From: Letharia columbiana
Lineage: Eukaryota > Ascomycota > Lecanoromycetes > Lecanorales > Parmeliaceae
DNA length: 64,000 nucleotides
Direction: 5' to 3'
Assembly (NCBI RefSeq): GCF_014066305.1
Contig: NW_023501049.1
Location: 186,001 to 250,000 of the forward strand
Shown piece by piece: positions 34,520 through 48,285 of this stretch. The first letter of the stretch is position 1, and every line of letters begins with the position of its first letter. The notes below the pieces were generated by a model. It was not told the DNA's origin. It did not search any database and was given only the letters and a program-made list of their open reading frames with translations. The translations under genes were made by a program, and so were the position numbers.

Positions 34520-35640
34520 TGTGGGTCGGGTGCCCACTCGGCATCACTTCAATGCAGGACATTGAAACGTACGTGTCGGTGATGATATGTTGGCTTGGTT
34601 GCTTTTTGGGCGTTCGGCGCATGTTTGATACGACATCCTCTTAGAGTCAGCCGAAGGTTTTCATCCTGGCGCGCTGTGGCACGCAAAGATATCCTTCACC
34701 AACTTCACCATCTCGCATAGTCTAGGTACAAGCGAAACAACCTTCATGCTTGAATGTTTCTTAAGGCAACGCTTTCAGCTTCAGCTGGACGCTGTAGTCA
34801 AAACACAAGCCCACCAGCTGTTTTCATGGCCACCTGCAATTACTGCTCCCATGGCTATTGTAGTATTGCTCTCATGGCTGCTCCCCTGGCCACTCCCGTG
34901 CTATTGTAGTATTTTTCTCACGGCCATTACCGCTCGCATGGCTATTAGTGCGCCCATGACCATTTGAGTATTGCCGCCATGGCTGCAGCAGCTAGTGCTC
35001 GCATGATTGTGTGGGAGACCGCCTGGGACCGTTCTCCTGGGGACGCTCGGAGCGCAGAAAGCGACGAGCGAGATCATCCAAAGGTTGCCAAGGGCTGTGG
35101 TCTAGAAACCCACGTGAATGCTGTTAAACGATGGTTATCGAATGTATCCGAGTCGTGGACCCTGATCGTAGAGGTGTACGACAGTGGAGTCTGTGGATGA
35201 AGTCTTACACAGACTCAAACTTGACCTAAACATGTGTACTCGTGGATAAGATATTGTTTGGAGAGTTCTGCTGTACCAGTGCTAGCTATGTCAGTCACAA
35301 AATCGGATCAATATAGTTCATGTTGCCTAATAGCAAGTATCGACATCGGTCAATCCGGGCCAGCATCTGGTATGGCATGGTGGTGAGGCCAATGTCAATC
35401 CCCTCATGAAGCCACTGACTAGAATACTTTACTCAAGTCTCATCCGCCAACTCATTCCAACCGGGGGAGACCGCCTGGGAGCATTCTCCTAGGACATTCG
35501 GAGCCAGAATCCACTGTTCCACAATAACTTCAATCCTACAACTTATCCCTTAGGAGCAACCTCCTAGGATAAATAGATAAGGGGTGTAGACCGCTGGCTT
35601 GCTTGAGGTTGGCGACAAGTGAGATGCGAAGGATGTTCGA
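34520..35640. repeat. Repeat-rich boundary segment
   Basis: At about 34826-34985 short CATGGCTATT/GTAGTATT units repeat imperfectly, in the style of the minisatellite inside the copia LTRs at 9.5 and 12.7 kb. Two related blocks, GAGACCGCCTGGGACCGTTC (about 35012) and GAGACCGCCTGGGAGCATTC (about 35465), look like ends of old LTRs. Between 35465 and 35640 the sequence reads like an LTR fragment (CTCCTAGGATAAATAGATAAG). Two open frames of 73 and 78 codons (34746-34967 and 34964-35200) are probably accidental. Confidence 0.5.
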
Positions 35641-36210
35641 GCGGAAGTTTAAACAACGAGTCCCTCTTCATAAACTTTTTTTAAGAGATAAGCGCAGAAG
35701 CAACTAGCACTATCCACCCTCTCTACTAGCCTCCTACCAAGCCCGCAACGCCAAAAAGAGGCTTCTTAAGAGTAAGAGAACCGAAAGCTAGAGGTAATAT
35801 ATAGAAGAGTGCGACAGCGACGAGAAGCTATAGAGACTCGATAAATAAATTAAAAGTAAATAGATTAAAATCTCTTCTTTTACTCTCGAATTAAAAAAAA
35901 CTTTTTTTTCTTAAATAAGATAAAACAAATTAAATAATCTTAGAGAATATTATTATTCTATATTAAAGAAGTTTTTAATTATTATAATTTAAAAGATCTA
36001 ATAAATAATATTTAATAAGTTATTTAAATAAAGTCGTAGATAAAAATAAATTAATCTTTTAAATTCTATAATTCGCTTTAAAATATATAAAAATATAATT
36101 AAAATATATATATAAATTTAGAATACTATTCGAAATACTTTTATTAGTTAAAAATAATAATATTATAAAAGCTCGATAAGAATATATATACTTAATCTAA
36201 ATTACGTTAA

Positions 36211-36485
36211 TATAAGAGTATAGTTTACTAACGATTAGCTAGCGGATATAGACTATAAAAGACGTAGTATCGTTATGAGATTTAATAGTATATTTAATAG
36301 TAGAACTAATCTCTAAAAAATATTAAAACTTCGAGATATATAAAGTAGATCTATATCCGCTAAGCTTCTAAGTATATAAGATATATTATTAAAATTAGAC
36401 TTTAAAAGAAACTCTAATATAGAATATATAATATCGGCGCCTTAATATAAGTAGCGCTAAGGTCTATAACGTATTAGATTTAATA
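36211..36485 (-). repeat. Gypsy-type LTR (275 bp), inverted copy
   Basis: This is the reverse complement of the LTRs at 49208-49482 and 56052-56326, with the same length. Its inner edge carries the purine-rich sequence AGAAGAAAAGATAAT (on the minus strand), shared with the copy at 56052, which marks both as 3' LTRs. The outer flank is GTTAA on the plus strand. Confidence 0.85.
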
Positions 36486-39400
36486 ATTATCTTCTCTTCT
36501 AGACTCTAATTCTTAAGCGTCTAAATAAAAATAGAATACTTATTAAAAAACCTTTAAATTCTAATAGAGAAATAAGAGAAAAGAGTTAATTTATTAAGAT
36601 TATAATATTATTTTAATAACGCGATAAAATTAACTCTTACGCGCTGTAAGCGCGTAACTAATATATTATATAATAATATTAATACTATCTTTAAGAATAA
36701 TATTACTTTTATAATATTAATTAATAATAATCTATAATAAGTTAACGCGCTTAATATTAATATTCTTATAGCGCTAGTTAATAGCCTCTATAGCGAATAA
36801 TATTAAATTTAAAAATTTATAATAAAACCTCGAAAATTTAATAGATAAAGGAGAGAGAAGAGTTCTTTTATAAATAACGTCGTTTTTATAATATATTATA
36901 TTTATAGCGAAGTAACGTAGTAATAATCTTTATTATAAGAATTCGAAGAGAGTAATTAATAGAGCGACGCGTTCGCGATAATATTCTCGATTATTAATTA
37001 ATAATAAAAATAAAAATAATAATAGTAGTTAAACGACGCGACTTTATAGATAATAGCGAAATATTACTACGTCGCTATTATTTATATTATTAAATACTAT
37101 TTATTAGTATTAGCGCTACGATAAAGAATATAAAAATCTCTTTTAAATTATTTATTTTTATTCTTTATAACTTCTAACGTCTCTCTTATAAGTATTTATT
37201 CTAATATTATAACGTTAATATTAATACTAACGTAAATATAATATATCTTATTATACTAATAATCTACTTCTCTTTATCGTAAATATCTTATTATTATTAA
37301 TTACATCGATACGTAAACTAATAATTTTATAATATTCTTTTTTAATAATAATAATAACTTTAATAGTAAGTATATAGTCGTCTTATAAGCGTAATTATTA
37401 ACCCTTAACTATTTCTATTATTATCGCTTTATATATATATCTATTAATAAATTCTAATATCTAATTTATTATATAGAACTTACTTTTATTAAGATAATAA
37501 TTTATATATTTAAAATAAGTCTTCTCTCTATAATAACTATAAGATCGAAAAGCGCGATATTAATTACTATATTAAAATTCTTTTATATCTTTAGACGTAA
37601 ATAAGAAAATTAATATAGCGCTATCGCCGCGCTAAATAATCTTAAAAATAATCTTATTAACGAGTTAAGCTCGATAAGAAGATTACTTAATAATATAAAT
37701 TATAGAAATATATAATAACGATAATTTCGACTATTTTTATTATAATTATAAATCTTTAAGATTAACTTATAGCGATATATAAGTATATAGAAAAATTAAA
37801 GAGAATAAACGAGTTATTAAAGAAGAAGCTTAAGAGTCTTTATCGATATATAATAAACGTTAATAGATATTAACTCGAAGATTATACTTTAATTATCTTC
37901 TTATTAGAGAACTAGATTAATAAATTTAACTCGATTTCTAATATTAAGATAGCGGAGAATACTTAAATAATAACCTTTTTTTAATAATAGCGCTAGCGTA
38001 AGATCCTTAGATAATTCTTTAATAGCTATTTTAAATAAAAATATATTTATATTAATAATATATATCTTAATACGATAAACTTCCTCTATAGTAGAGTTTA
38101 GTAAATAATTAAATAATATAATTATTTTATTAACTTATATCTTAATAATAATAAATATAAAGAAGTATACGCGTAATATAAGTATTATCTAAAAATATAT
38201 CTAATCTAATTAATAATTATATCTTATTTTATTATCTTTACTTACTTATCATTAATTTATATAATTAATTAAACTCTTTAATAATAAGAGACTTATTATT
38301 TATTACTTAATACTTTCGCTTATTATTTATTTACTTATAGACTTAGATTAGCTTACTAGTATTAATAAATTTATTATTTAATAGTTATTAATTATATTCT
38401 TTATCTTAATTAGTCTATTTAACTTTATATTAAATATCTTTCTTATACTTAATCTTATTAATAATTTCTTTAATCTCTTAAAGCTTATTATTATTAATAA
38501 GATCGAGAGTTTATATAAAGGCTTTTATTATATTATTATAATCGCGAAGATAATAAGACTTAAATAACGATATATAAAAGATATTATAAATTTTATATAT
38601 CGAGAGTAGAAGTAAATAATATATTTACGCCTCTATCTTATTTATAATTTAAAATAATTTTATAAATTTATAAGATAACTTCTTATTTAGATATTTCTAC
38701 TTTAGATTCTTAATTATTAATATTACTAAATTATCTACTTTATAGCTTTAAAATTAGTATATTTTATTATAATACTTAAATTAAGTCGTAATAGCGCTAT
38801 AAAAACGCTTTATTATCTTATTTCTTAATACTTATAACTTCTTTATCTTATTATTTATAGCGAATATCTCTCTCTTAATAAAATTATTCTTAATCTTCTA
38901 ATAAATTTTAGAATAATATTTATATATTAGAAAGAATAATATCGTTTCGATAAAGAAATATTAACTATTTATATAAGCGAACTCTACTATTAATAATTAT
39001 TTTATTTAAATATTTTACTTATTATTAGCGAATATATATAAGAAGTATAATAGTATCTAATTTTATCGCTTAATTTACTTATCGATTTATAAATAAAAGA
39101 TAATACTTAGACGCTATTTAATTTTAAAATAAAAGTAAATAACGAATTAGAAGCTATTAATAAATATAGAGTCTCTATTATTATTAATAATTTTATTTAG
39201 TATATTATAGCGATATACTATTTCGAAATAAAATACTTTCGCTAGCTAAGCGATATTAATTATAATAAATATAGAAATATATTTTATTATTTTTATAAAT
39301 CGATTTATTATAATTAGAATAGTATTATAAATAATACTCTTATACTTACTCGCTAGTAAGCTAATAATAAAGTCTATAGAAATTTTCTTTTATAGCTTAA

Positions 39401-41475
39401 TAGCGATAAGAAGCGAGCTTAATTCGCTATATAGACGATATCGCGAAGCTTTAATTCGCTAATAAACGTTATATATCTTAATATAATCGATAATTTACTT
39501 TAGACTTTTATTCTAATAATATTTATAAATAAATAGCTTATATATCTTTATAGTACTAAAGTATTCTAATAACGAATTATTATAATATTTACTAATAAGC
39601 TCTTTTCTTAAGATCTTATCTCTAGAAATATAAAGATAATTATTATATCTTAATAATCTCTCGAAATCTAAGATTTATACTTAGCTATATACGCGATACT
39701 TAATTATTAACTTATTAATATTAATTTAAAAAGAGTTTATCTAATTATTATAGGCTTATAAATCTTAAATTAATATTTTTATTAATCTTTAAAATATATT
39801 ATAAGTAATCTCTTATATAATCTTAAACTCTCTTTTAGAAATAATTATTTAGATATTAATAATACGAAATATAGACGCTATTATCGCTATAAGCTTTTTA
39901 TCTCTTTATAACTACTTATCGCTAATTTAAAATACGAATTTATTCTATAATATTAATAAAAATTTAATATTTAATAACGAAATTCTCTTATAATCGAGAT
40001 ATCGCGATAGTAGATCGATAGAGTTTAATTTATTTATTTAATAAAAAATCTTAAAGTTATAAATAGCTAACTTTAGCGTCTAACGAGCTTATCTAAAATT
40101 TAATTTCTTTTACTTTATAAAGCTCTTAAGATTATTATAATTCGTTAAAATCTTAATATAAAATATATTATCTATTTATCTTTTAGATAGTAATATTATT
40201 ACTTTATAAATACTATAATAGCGAGTAGCTCTTAATTATAAATCTCGTAGTTTTACTTTATAGAAATTATTTTTTTAAATTAAAATATTATTAATCGTTA
40301 ATAATTATTCTTATTTAATTATAAAAGTATAATCTCTATATCGAAGTTAAAAGTATTAATCTTAAGATATAACTTTAAATTTAAATCGTAATAGCGTAGA
40401 AATAGCGTGGTTATAAAAGTGTTTTAAAGCTATTAAAACGTTTACTTAACGTTATCTATCTACTCTAATAATCTAGATTTCTTATTATTCTTACTTTCTT
40501 TAAATAAGTTAATAAGTAATATCGCTATATTAAAATAGTTATAGATAAATCGCTAATAGAAATTAATAAAGTCTAAAAAGACTTATATATCTCGATAACT
40601 TTTTAATTTTAACTATTTTTTAATAATAGCGATATATTTCTAATCTATCGCGATACCTTCGATAAATATAATAAACTCTAAAAACTTAACTTATTTAATA
40701 TAGAATTAATACTTCTTTAGACTAGCGTATAATTAAAACTAGCGTAAACGCTTAAATACTTATTTAACGTATCGTTAATACTTTACTAAATTAATACTAT
40801 AAATTAGAATATTATTTAAATATATTATATATATTATATTTATTAGATTTATAAAAACTCTATTAATATACGCTTAAAAAGTTATTAATATATTAGCGAG
40901 TTTAAAAGATATAATTAAATATTCGAAGTAGTTATAGCGACTACGAAACGCTATTTTTTACTTATTACTTTTTTTAATCTAGATTTAATAATAGATATTC
41001 TTAAGATTTAGCTTTATAAAGACTTTAGCGCTATATAAGTAATTTAGAGTCTTAATAATTAGAGATAGCGAGTATCGATTTTTAATAGTTATCGCGTTTA
41101 GATCTCGATAATTAATATAAAAACGAAGTTCTCTATTCTTTTTAAGAATAAAAAGAATTAATATTTTAATTAAAAAAGTCGAGTAACGAATTTAATCTTT
41201 TTAAAGAAAATTCTTTAAATAGCGCTATAGCTTCGCTAACTTCGTTTAAGATAGATTATATAAGAGATTATATAGCGACTTTTTATCGCTCTTAATCTTA
41301 ATAATATAATTCTCTTACTTAAGCGTAAATAAGATTTCTATTTTTTTATTAAAAAAAATATTATTAAATTCTAATAACTTCTAAGAAAGCTTTAAACTAC
41401 GTCTATTTTTCGATTCGCTTTATATTATCGCGATATATATAATTATAAATATATTTAGCTTCTCTTTAATAATAT
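36211..41475 (-). mobile_element. 5'-truncated gypsy-type LTR retrotransposon, RIP-mutated, minus strand
   Basis: This is an inverted copy of the interior and 3' LTR of the element at 49208-56326, collinear with it at the same spacing. It starts with a 275-bp LTR (36211-36485, read on the minus strand). Near 40950-41170 it contains the reverse-transcriptase region, still readable with stops as a KKNKxF...NYR...NRYSLSL...KVFIKLNLKN-like series. Similarity to the other copy ends at about 41475, so the 5' LTR and gag part are missing. Confidence 0.8.
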
Positions 41476-44400
41476 TAAGTATATATAACGAGGTACTCGT
41501 AAAAAGATAATTAGAAACGGCGTTTTCTATCGCCGTTTTTAACTTCTTTTTACACTCTATTAAAATATAAAACCCGCCACCCTAAGACCGCGTCTCACGT
41601 TTTTTCTTAGAGCTATCGAGGTATCTTTTAGTCCCGCCCTTTTAAAAGCTAAAGTAGTCGATTCTAAGATATATCTATATTTATCGAATTATCTCTTTCT
41701 TTTATTATAATAATTATACTTAATTATTTTTTATTAAATCTACTTTAAACTTAGATAGTATCGCGAGAGAAAACTCTTACGCGTCTCGACATATTATAAA
41801 TATATAAATTTCATATATTAGAACTAAATAGAGAGTATAAGAAAGAATATACGAATTTTAGAAAAATATTAAAAATAATAAGATATTTAAAATTATATAA
41901 CTTCTCTATTTAATAGCGTTAATTTTATTTAGATATTATAAATATATTAATAAGAATTATCTAAAGCTTATAGCGAGATATAATTTTTATATATTTTAAG
42001 ACTAAATTAATTAGATAACTCGTATATCGAGATTAAAAATGAAAGTTAATATATATAATCTATTAAAACTAGCTTTTTGAGTATTATATATTTTAATTTA
42101 AAGAAGAGAATTAATAAGTCTACGCTCTCTTAAATTAATTTTATAAAAATATTTTTATTTTAAACTTTATATAGAGAGTTAATCTTTTAACTTAATAGTA
42201 TATTAATAATAATTTAATACGCGATTATTAGAGTTAGTAATTATATATATTAAAAAGATACTTTAAACGTAGAAGATTTAGGTATTCTATTAGAATATTA
42301 CTAAATATATAATATTTTAAATTATAATTATAAGCGACTAAGAGTATAAATAAGTTTATTTATACTTTTCTCTATCTTTATTAAAACTTAATCGAAAGTT
42401 CTAATTAGTAATATTTTATTTTCGATATAATTAAAATTATAAAGCGATATATTATTATCGAATTAAGAGTCTTAGAGATTATATATTATTTACTATAAGA
42501 ATATTTAGCTATATCTTCTATAGAATATAAATAATATTTATTAAGATATCTAAGTTATTAAAGTTAAATTTATTAATTTAAAGGATAGAAAAGAAGATAA
42601 TAATAGATATATATTTTAAAAATTGAGAAATTTCTTATTAGATCTTAATATTCTTAATAATATAATCTTTATAATATATGAAAGATAATTAATTAGTCTT
42701 TTATTCTTATTATCTATATCGTTATTTTAATATTTATTAATAATATTATTAAGTCTCAAAGAGAATATATTAATATCGAATAATTTCTAAAAATTTAAAA
42801 TATCTTTATATCTATTAGTCTTTCGAATTTAGTAAAAAAAAGATAAGTAAAATACTTTATTATTCTCGTATATCGGGTATAATAAATATACTTTCTCTTC
42901 GAATTTTAAAAAGCTAATATTTTATAAAATTATCTACTTCTTCTTTTAACGTCTTAATCGAATTACTAGTTTTTAATATTCTATTAAAAGTTATTACTTT
43001 AGATATTAAGTAGCTAATAAGATAAATAGTAAGTATTAAATACTTATTCTTTATTATCTATTTAATTATTAATAGTTTTTTCTCGCTATTTATAAATACT
43101 CTAAGTAACGTAATTTTAAGTAGAATTTTAGATTATAAAAAAAAAGAAACTTATAAGAAATATTATTAGTTTAATAACGTTACTTAAGACTAGATACGAT
43201 TTAAAATATTATACTTATAAGATTACCTATTAAAGATCTTAAACTTTATCAAAATATAATATAAATAATTAAGAATTAAAATCTCTTAGCTCTTATTAAT
43301 ATAATAATAAATTAAGCTTAAGTATTAGAATCTATATCTTATCTTATAAAACTCTATAAGAAGTAATAGAAGTTAAAAACTATTATACTCTTCGCTCGTA
43401 GATAAAGAATAGCGTTTATAATTATTTTAAGTCTAAATTAAGCTAATAAAAGAAATAAAAAGAGTAAAATAAATACTTCGCCGCAATATCGCTATTAGAT
43501 TTAGAGATAAGTACTTTAAAAAGATATTAATACTCGAGTTTAAGAAGTAGATTTAAATAGTAATACTTAAGTAATATTAATTACTTTAAGTAAATAAATA
43601 TAATATTAAATTCTTTAATATTTAAATATATATTTAAAGAGTATATATAAATAGCTAATACTCTCTAGAGTCTTAATATAAAAATATTAATTAAATAAGC
43701 TACGCTTAATTAATAAGTTTAGATTATAAAAAATCTCGCGACGCTTTATTATTTTTGAGAGTAATATATTTTAAGTAAACGTATTAATCGCTATAAAAAT
43801 ACTTTTAATTCGATAATAAAGCCTTTATTTAATAAGAATATAAATTTATTTAATATTCTCCTTTATTATTCTCTAATTTAATATATTATCTACTTTAATA
43901 AGCTAGATCTATATCTTATCTATAAGTTCTTTTATATTAACTTCTTAAGATATTATATTTATAATAAGTATACTACTAAGATAACTTTTATATAAAAATA
44001 TAAATACTTTATTTATCGAGAGATAAACTTTTTAACGAGTTTTAAGATCTTTTTTTATTATATAGCTAAGGTTTATAATTATAATATATATATATATATA
44101 ACTAAATTATCGCGATTATTAAGAATCTCTCACTATAATAAAACTTAATAATAAATTAATAAATAAATTAGAGAATAATAATTTACTTGTTTTAATTTTA
44201 GCTAATTATATCTACTATATTATAGTTCTATAAATAAAATAAGATTAATAAGCGTAATATAATTAGCTTAAAAGATATATAAGATTAATATATATTAATA
44301 TTTCTTATAGAGCTAAACTATATCTAATATTCTCTAATTATATAATTATTATAAAATTATAATTTTAAGTAAAGACTTCGTTTTTAAGCTATTTTATCTA

Positions 44401-47400
44401 CTATAGAAAAGAAGAAAGTTAATTAAAACGTCGATTTCGAAGACGCTCCTCTTGTACTTATAATGTCTCTTTTAATTCGCTTTAATGAAGATAAGAAAAC
44501 CTAATTTACTATAATCGTTATTTCTTTAAATTAATTACTATAATTTATTTAATATATTTATTTACTAACTTACTTTAAAGAATATATCTAAATTTTAAGT
44601 TTAGATAATATATAAAATATAAAAGAAGATAGAGATATATAGAGTAATAATAACTTATAGCGATAATATTACTAAGAGTTTTAAAAGTTTAAAAATATTA
44701 TATTTAAGTAAGATAGATATTTTTTAAATAGATATTAATCTCTTATATTAAGAGCTTGCGATAGAGATTTTAAATTAATTTATTTAAAGATATATATAGT
44801 ATTTAAAGTAAAGCGCGTACGAGTTATAATATATCTAAGAATAATTATAAATAAAAAGATAATTATATTAAGCGTAGTAATAATAATTTTAATTATATAT
44901 CTTCTATAGATTATTAATAATCGAGATAAGAAATAGTAAGATCTTTTATAATACGAATAGAAAAGTCTTTAAATTTAAAATCTTAAAAGATATTAACTCG
45001 ACTATTAAATTTAATATTAGATATCGAATATAAATAATTATCGCTTTAATTTTAACTAAAAAATAAAAGATATTAAGTATTTTAGATTTAGTTAAATAGC
45101 TTAGATATAAAAGAATTTATTTTATTTTTAAAATAATTAACGCTTAATCTAATAGTAATATTAGTTTTAAATTAGCGATATCTTTATAAATAAAATAAAT
45201 AGAGCGTTAATTAGCCTTAGCTAAAGATTATAACTATCTTAATTATTTTTATAAATTTTCACTCTCTTTATAATCTTAATAACAATTTTCTTTAAGCTTT
45301 ATCTAAAATAAGTAATTTTAAGACTTTAAATAAATAAGTTTAAAGAAGAGAGTTATAGTTAAAAATAGTATATTAATACTATTAAAGTTTATCTTATATA
45401 AATAAAACGACTAATTAGTAAATATATAAACGCGTATAAAACTAAAAAATACTTTACTTATATTAAGCTTTTTTTAGACCCTCAAGCTAAAATAGATAAC
45501 GTTTTATATTATTCTAAATATCGAATAATAATCTCTTAATTCAATTAAACTTTAACGTTCTTTTATATAAGATCTATTATATATATTAAGATAAAAAGAA
45601 AACTTTATAAGATATAGATTATTTCTCTCTCTCGAGTAGACTAACTTACTTTAAATAGAGAAGTTTATATATTTTAAAACTTTCTTAAAGTAAAGAACGT
45701 AATTTATAAAATACGTAGTTTTATAGATATTTTATATTCTTAGACTCGAATAGAGATATTAAAAGTATTTCTAAAATATCTTAAAGTTTAAAAGAGAGAG
45801 AAAAAAAGGGGAAAGCTATTAGTATAATATATCTATTAGCGATCTACTTAATAATATATCTAGCGCTATTATATACTATAGAATAGACTTAAGAGAATTT
45901 ATTATTAGTTCTAAGAGTTTAGCGAAGAGCGTAAGAAGATTTATAAATATCTCTTCTTTTATATATTATTCTATAGATCTTTCTTAACTCTTTTAAAGAA
46001 TAAAGTAATAAATCCTCCACTATAAATCTTATTAACCTTATTCTATATTTTTATATTATTTCTTTTACTATCGTAATAGCTTTTATATAATATTTAAAAT
46101 TATCTCTAGTACTCTTATACTTTATTAAAAAATTCTAAACTCTAAGCTTAATATTATAGGTCTAAGGCGCTTTATCTATCTTATAATTTACTTATCGTTA
46201 TAATCGAACTTTAAGTAAGCTTACTATTTAGCTTATTTATCTCGTTATCTCTCTTATATAATATCTAGTTATCGAGATACTATAGCGATTATAAATCTTT
46301 TCGCTATAATATTTATAATATAGAGATAGATATAAAGATAGATATAAAGGTAGATATAAAGATAGATATAGAAATACGCTCTAATTCTTATTATAAATCT
46401 TTAATATTAAAGAATAGATCTACTCTATTCTTCTTCTCTTATTATTTCATCTAACTTATTATAATTACTCGCTATAATATACTTACTTATACTCTTACTT
46501 TCGAATTAAGAAATTATTATCTAATTCTATTTAAATAGACTACTCTTCGCGAGTAATAATAATACTTACGCGCTAAAGAATTTAAGCTTAAAGCGTATAG
46601 ATTCTTCTCGAATATAATTATTTCATTTATATTAGTATTTATATAGTAAAAGCGTAGATATATAAACTTTACTTTATATAAGACTTTTATAAGTTTATTC
46701 GCTATAAAATACTATAACTAAAAACTTACCCGCCTAAGTCTTATTATTTACATATTATTAAATATCGCTATTATCTCTCTTATAATTTTTTACTAGTATA
46801 AATATCTTTTAATAAAACTCTTAAAGATATAATCTTTTAATTACTATCGATAGATATAACTAATATATATTAAAGCTATTTCTTTTATCTTAGCCTAAAA
46901 TTTATAGTCTACTATATCTTTTTATTTAGAGATTATTCGTATTTATAATAGTATTAATATTAATTTTAATTTAATAAACGTAGCGAAGAGTAAATACGAT
47001 GATCTGAATTTTAACACTTTAGCTTTATTTAAGGCCTTTCCGCTAGAAGAGAAATATATAAAGATTATCGAATCTGTAAAGTAATAGATACGTGTATTCG
47101 TATTTAGATAATTCTCGACGTCGACGAAGCTTACGTATTAATAGAGCTTACGAAAGATATAAATATATAGTATAATTATACTTCTTTTAGACATTATTAT
47201 CGAGTACTTATAATTATTCTATATTATTATCGCGATTAATAAGAATTACTTATCTATTAGAATAATAACTTAAAATAAATAAGTCGTTATCGTAGATTAA
47301 GATATAGAAAGAATTTAGAATATACTTTAAGATATTAGACTAACGCCGATTAGTAAAAAGAAAGAAACTTTATTAGTATTACGTATAGGGTGAGAAAATA

Positions 47401-47730
47401 GCTTAATTAACTATAAAAGATATGTGATTATTTACTATTCTTTAGTTTTTTATAACTCGAAGTCGTTTATCTATATCTATATTAAGAAATAAAGTAAATC
47501 TATACTATCGAGACTTAATAATATTATTAATTTTATTTACGCACTCTTATTAATCTAAATTATATTTATAAATTTTATATTATAATAAAATGAAATAGCG
47601 AATATAATTAAGAGTATTTATTATTCTAGACTAGAATATTATAGCGAAAGCTTCGAGTTATAAATATATTAACTCGATATAAATAGAAAAGTAGTTAGTA
47701 ATATCTATCGAAGTTTCTAAAGTAGAATTT
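41476..47730. other. Unassigned AT-rich RIP-mutated DNA
   Basis: I recognise no transposon family in this stretch. A less mutated patch at about 41560-41640 (CCCGCCACCCTAAGACCGCG and neighbours) stands out by its GC content. A 12-bp unit (GATAGATATAAA) is repeated about four times at 46325-46372. All former coding capacity is destroyed. Confidence 0.5.
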
Positions 47731-47734
47731 CTAT

Positions 47735-48136
47735 TAATAACTTCGCTTATAAATATATTATTAGTCTTAGAATAAGTAGAAAGATAGTCGATAGAGCTAG
47801 TTATATATTATATATTATTAGTTTTAAAATAGATAATAAAATAATTAATAGAGTTAGTTATATACTCTATATTATTAATTTTAAAATAAATAGTAAAGTA
47901 GTTAATAGAGTTAGTTATATACTCTATACTATTAATCTTAAAATAAATAGAGAAGTAAACGATAGAGCTAGTTATACGCTTTATATTATTAGTTTTAAAA
48001 TATATAGAAGAGTAATTAAGAGAGTTAGTTATATACTCTATATTATTAAACTTAGAATAAGTAAAGAAGTAAGCGATAGAGTTAGTTATACGCTCTATAT
48101 TATTAGTTTTAGAATAAATAGAAAAGTAGTTAATAG
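47735..48136. repeat. 57-bp tandem repeat array (19-codon period), left part
   Basis: Units beginning GAGCTAGTTATA or GAGTTAGTTATA recur at about 47794, 47851, 47908, 47965, 48022 and 48079, an exact 57-bp spacing. A multiple of three and the conserved inner sequence suggest an in-frame protein repeat before RIP. The array stops at the TSD of the copia-type element. Its last partial unit GTTAATAG continues as AATAGAGCTAGTCG at 62403, on the far side of that insertion. Confidence 0.82.
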
Positions 48137-48285
48137 TATAGAAATATGAGATAAGATACTTAGTTATTAACTATAAAGTTACTATAGAGAAAAGAGCGAC
48201 TAGATATAAATACGCTAAGGCGTATTACGTAATTATGTTATATAATCGTTAAGACGCTAAGAGTTACGTAATTCGAATTTTAATA
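48137..48285 (-). repeat. 3' LTR of the RIP-mutated copia-type element
   Basis: This 149-bp sequence matches 62254-62402, including AAAAGAGCGACTAGATATAA and GACGCTAAGAGTTACGTAAT. The differences between the two copies are mostly C/T or G/A, as RIP would leave. Preceded by AATAG. Confidence 0.85.
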
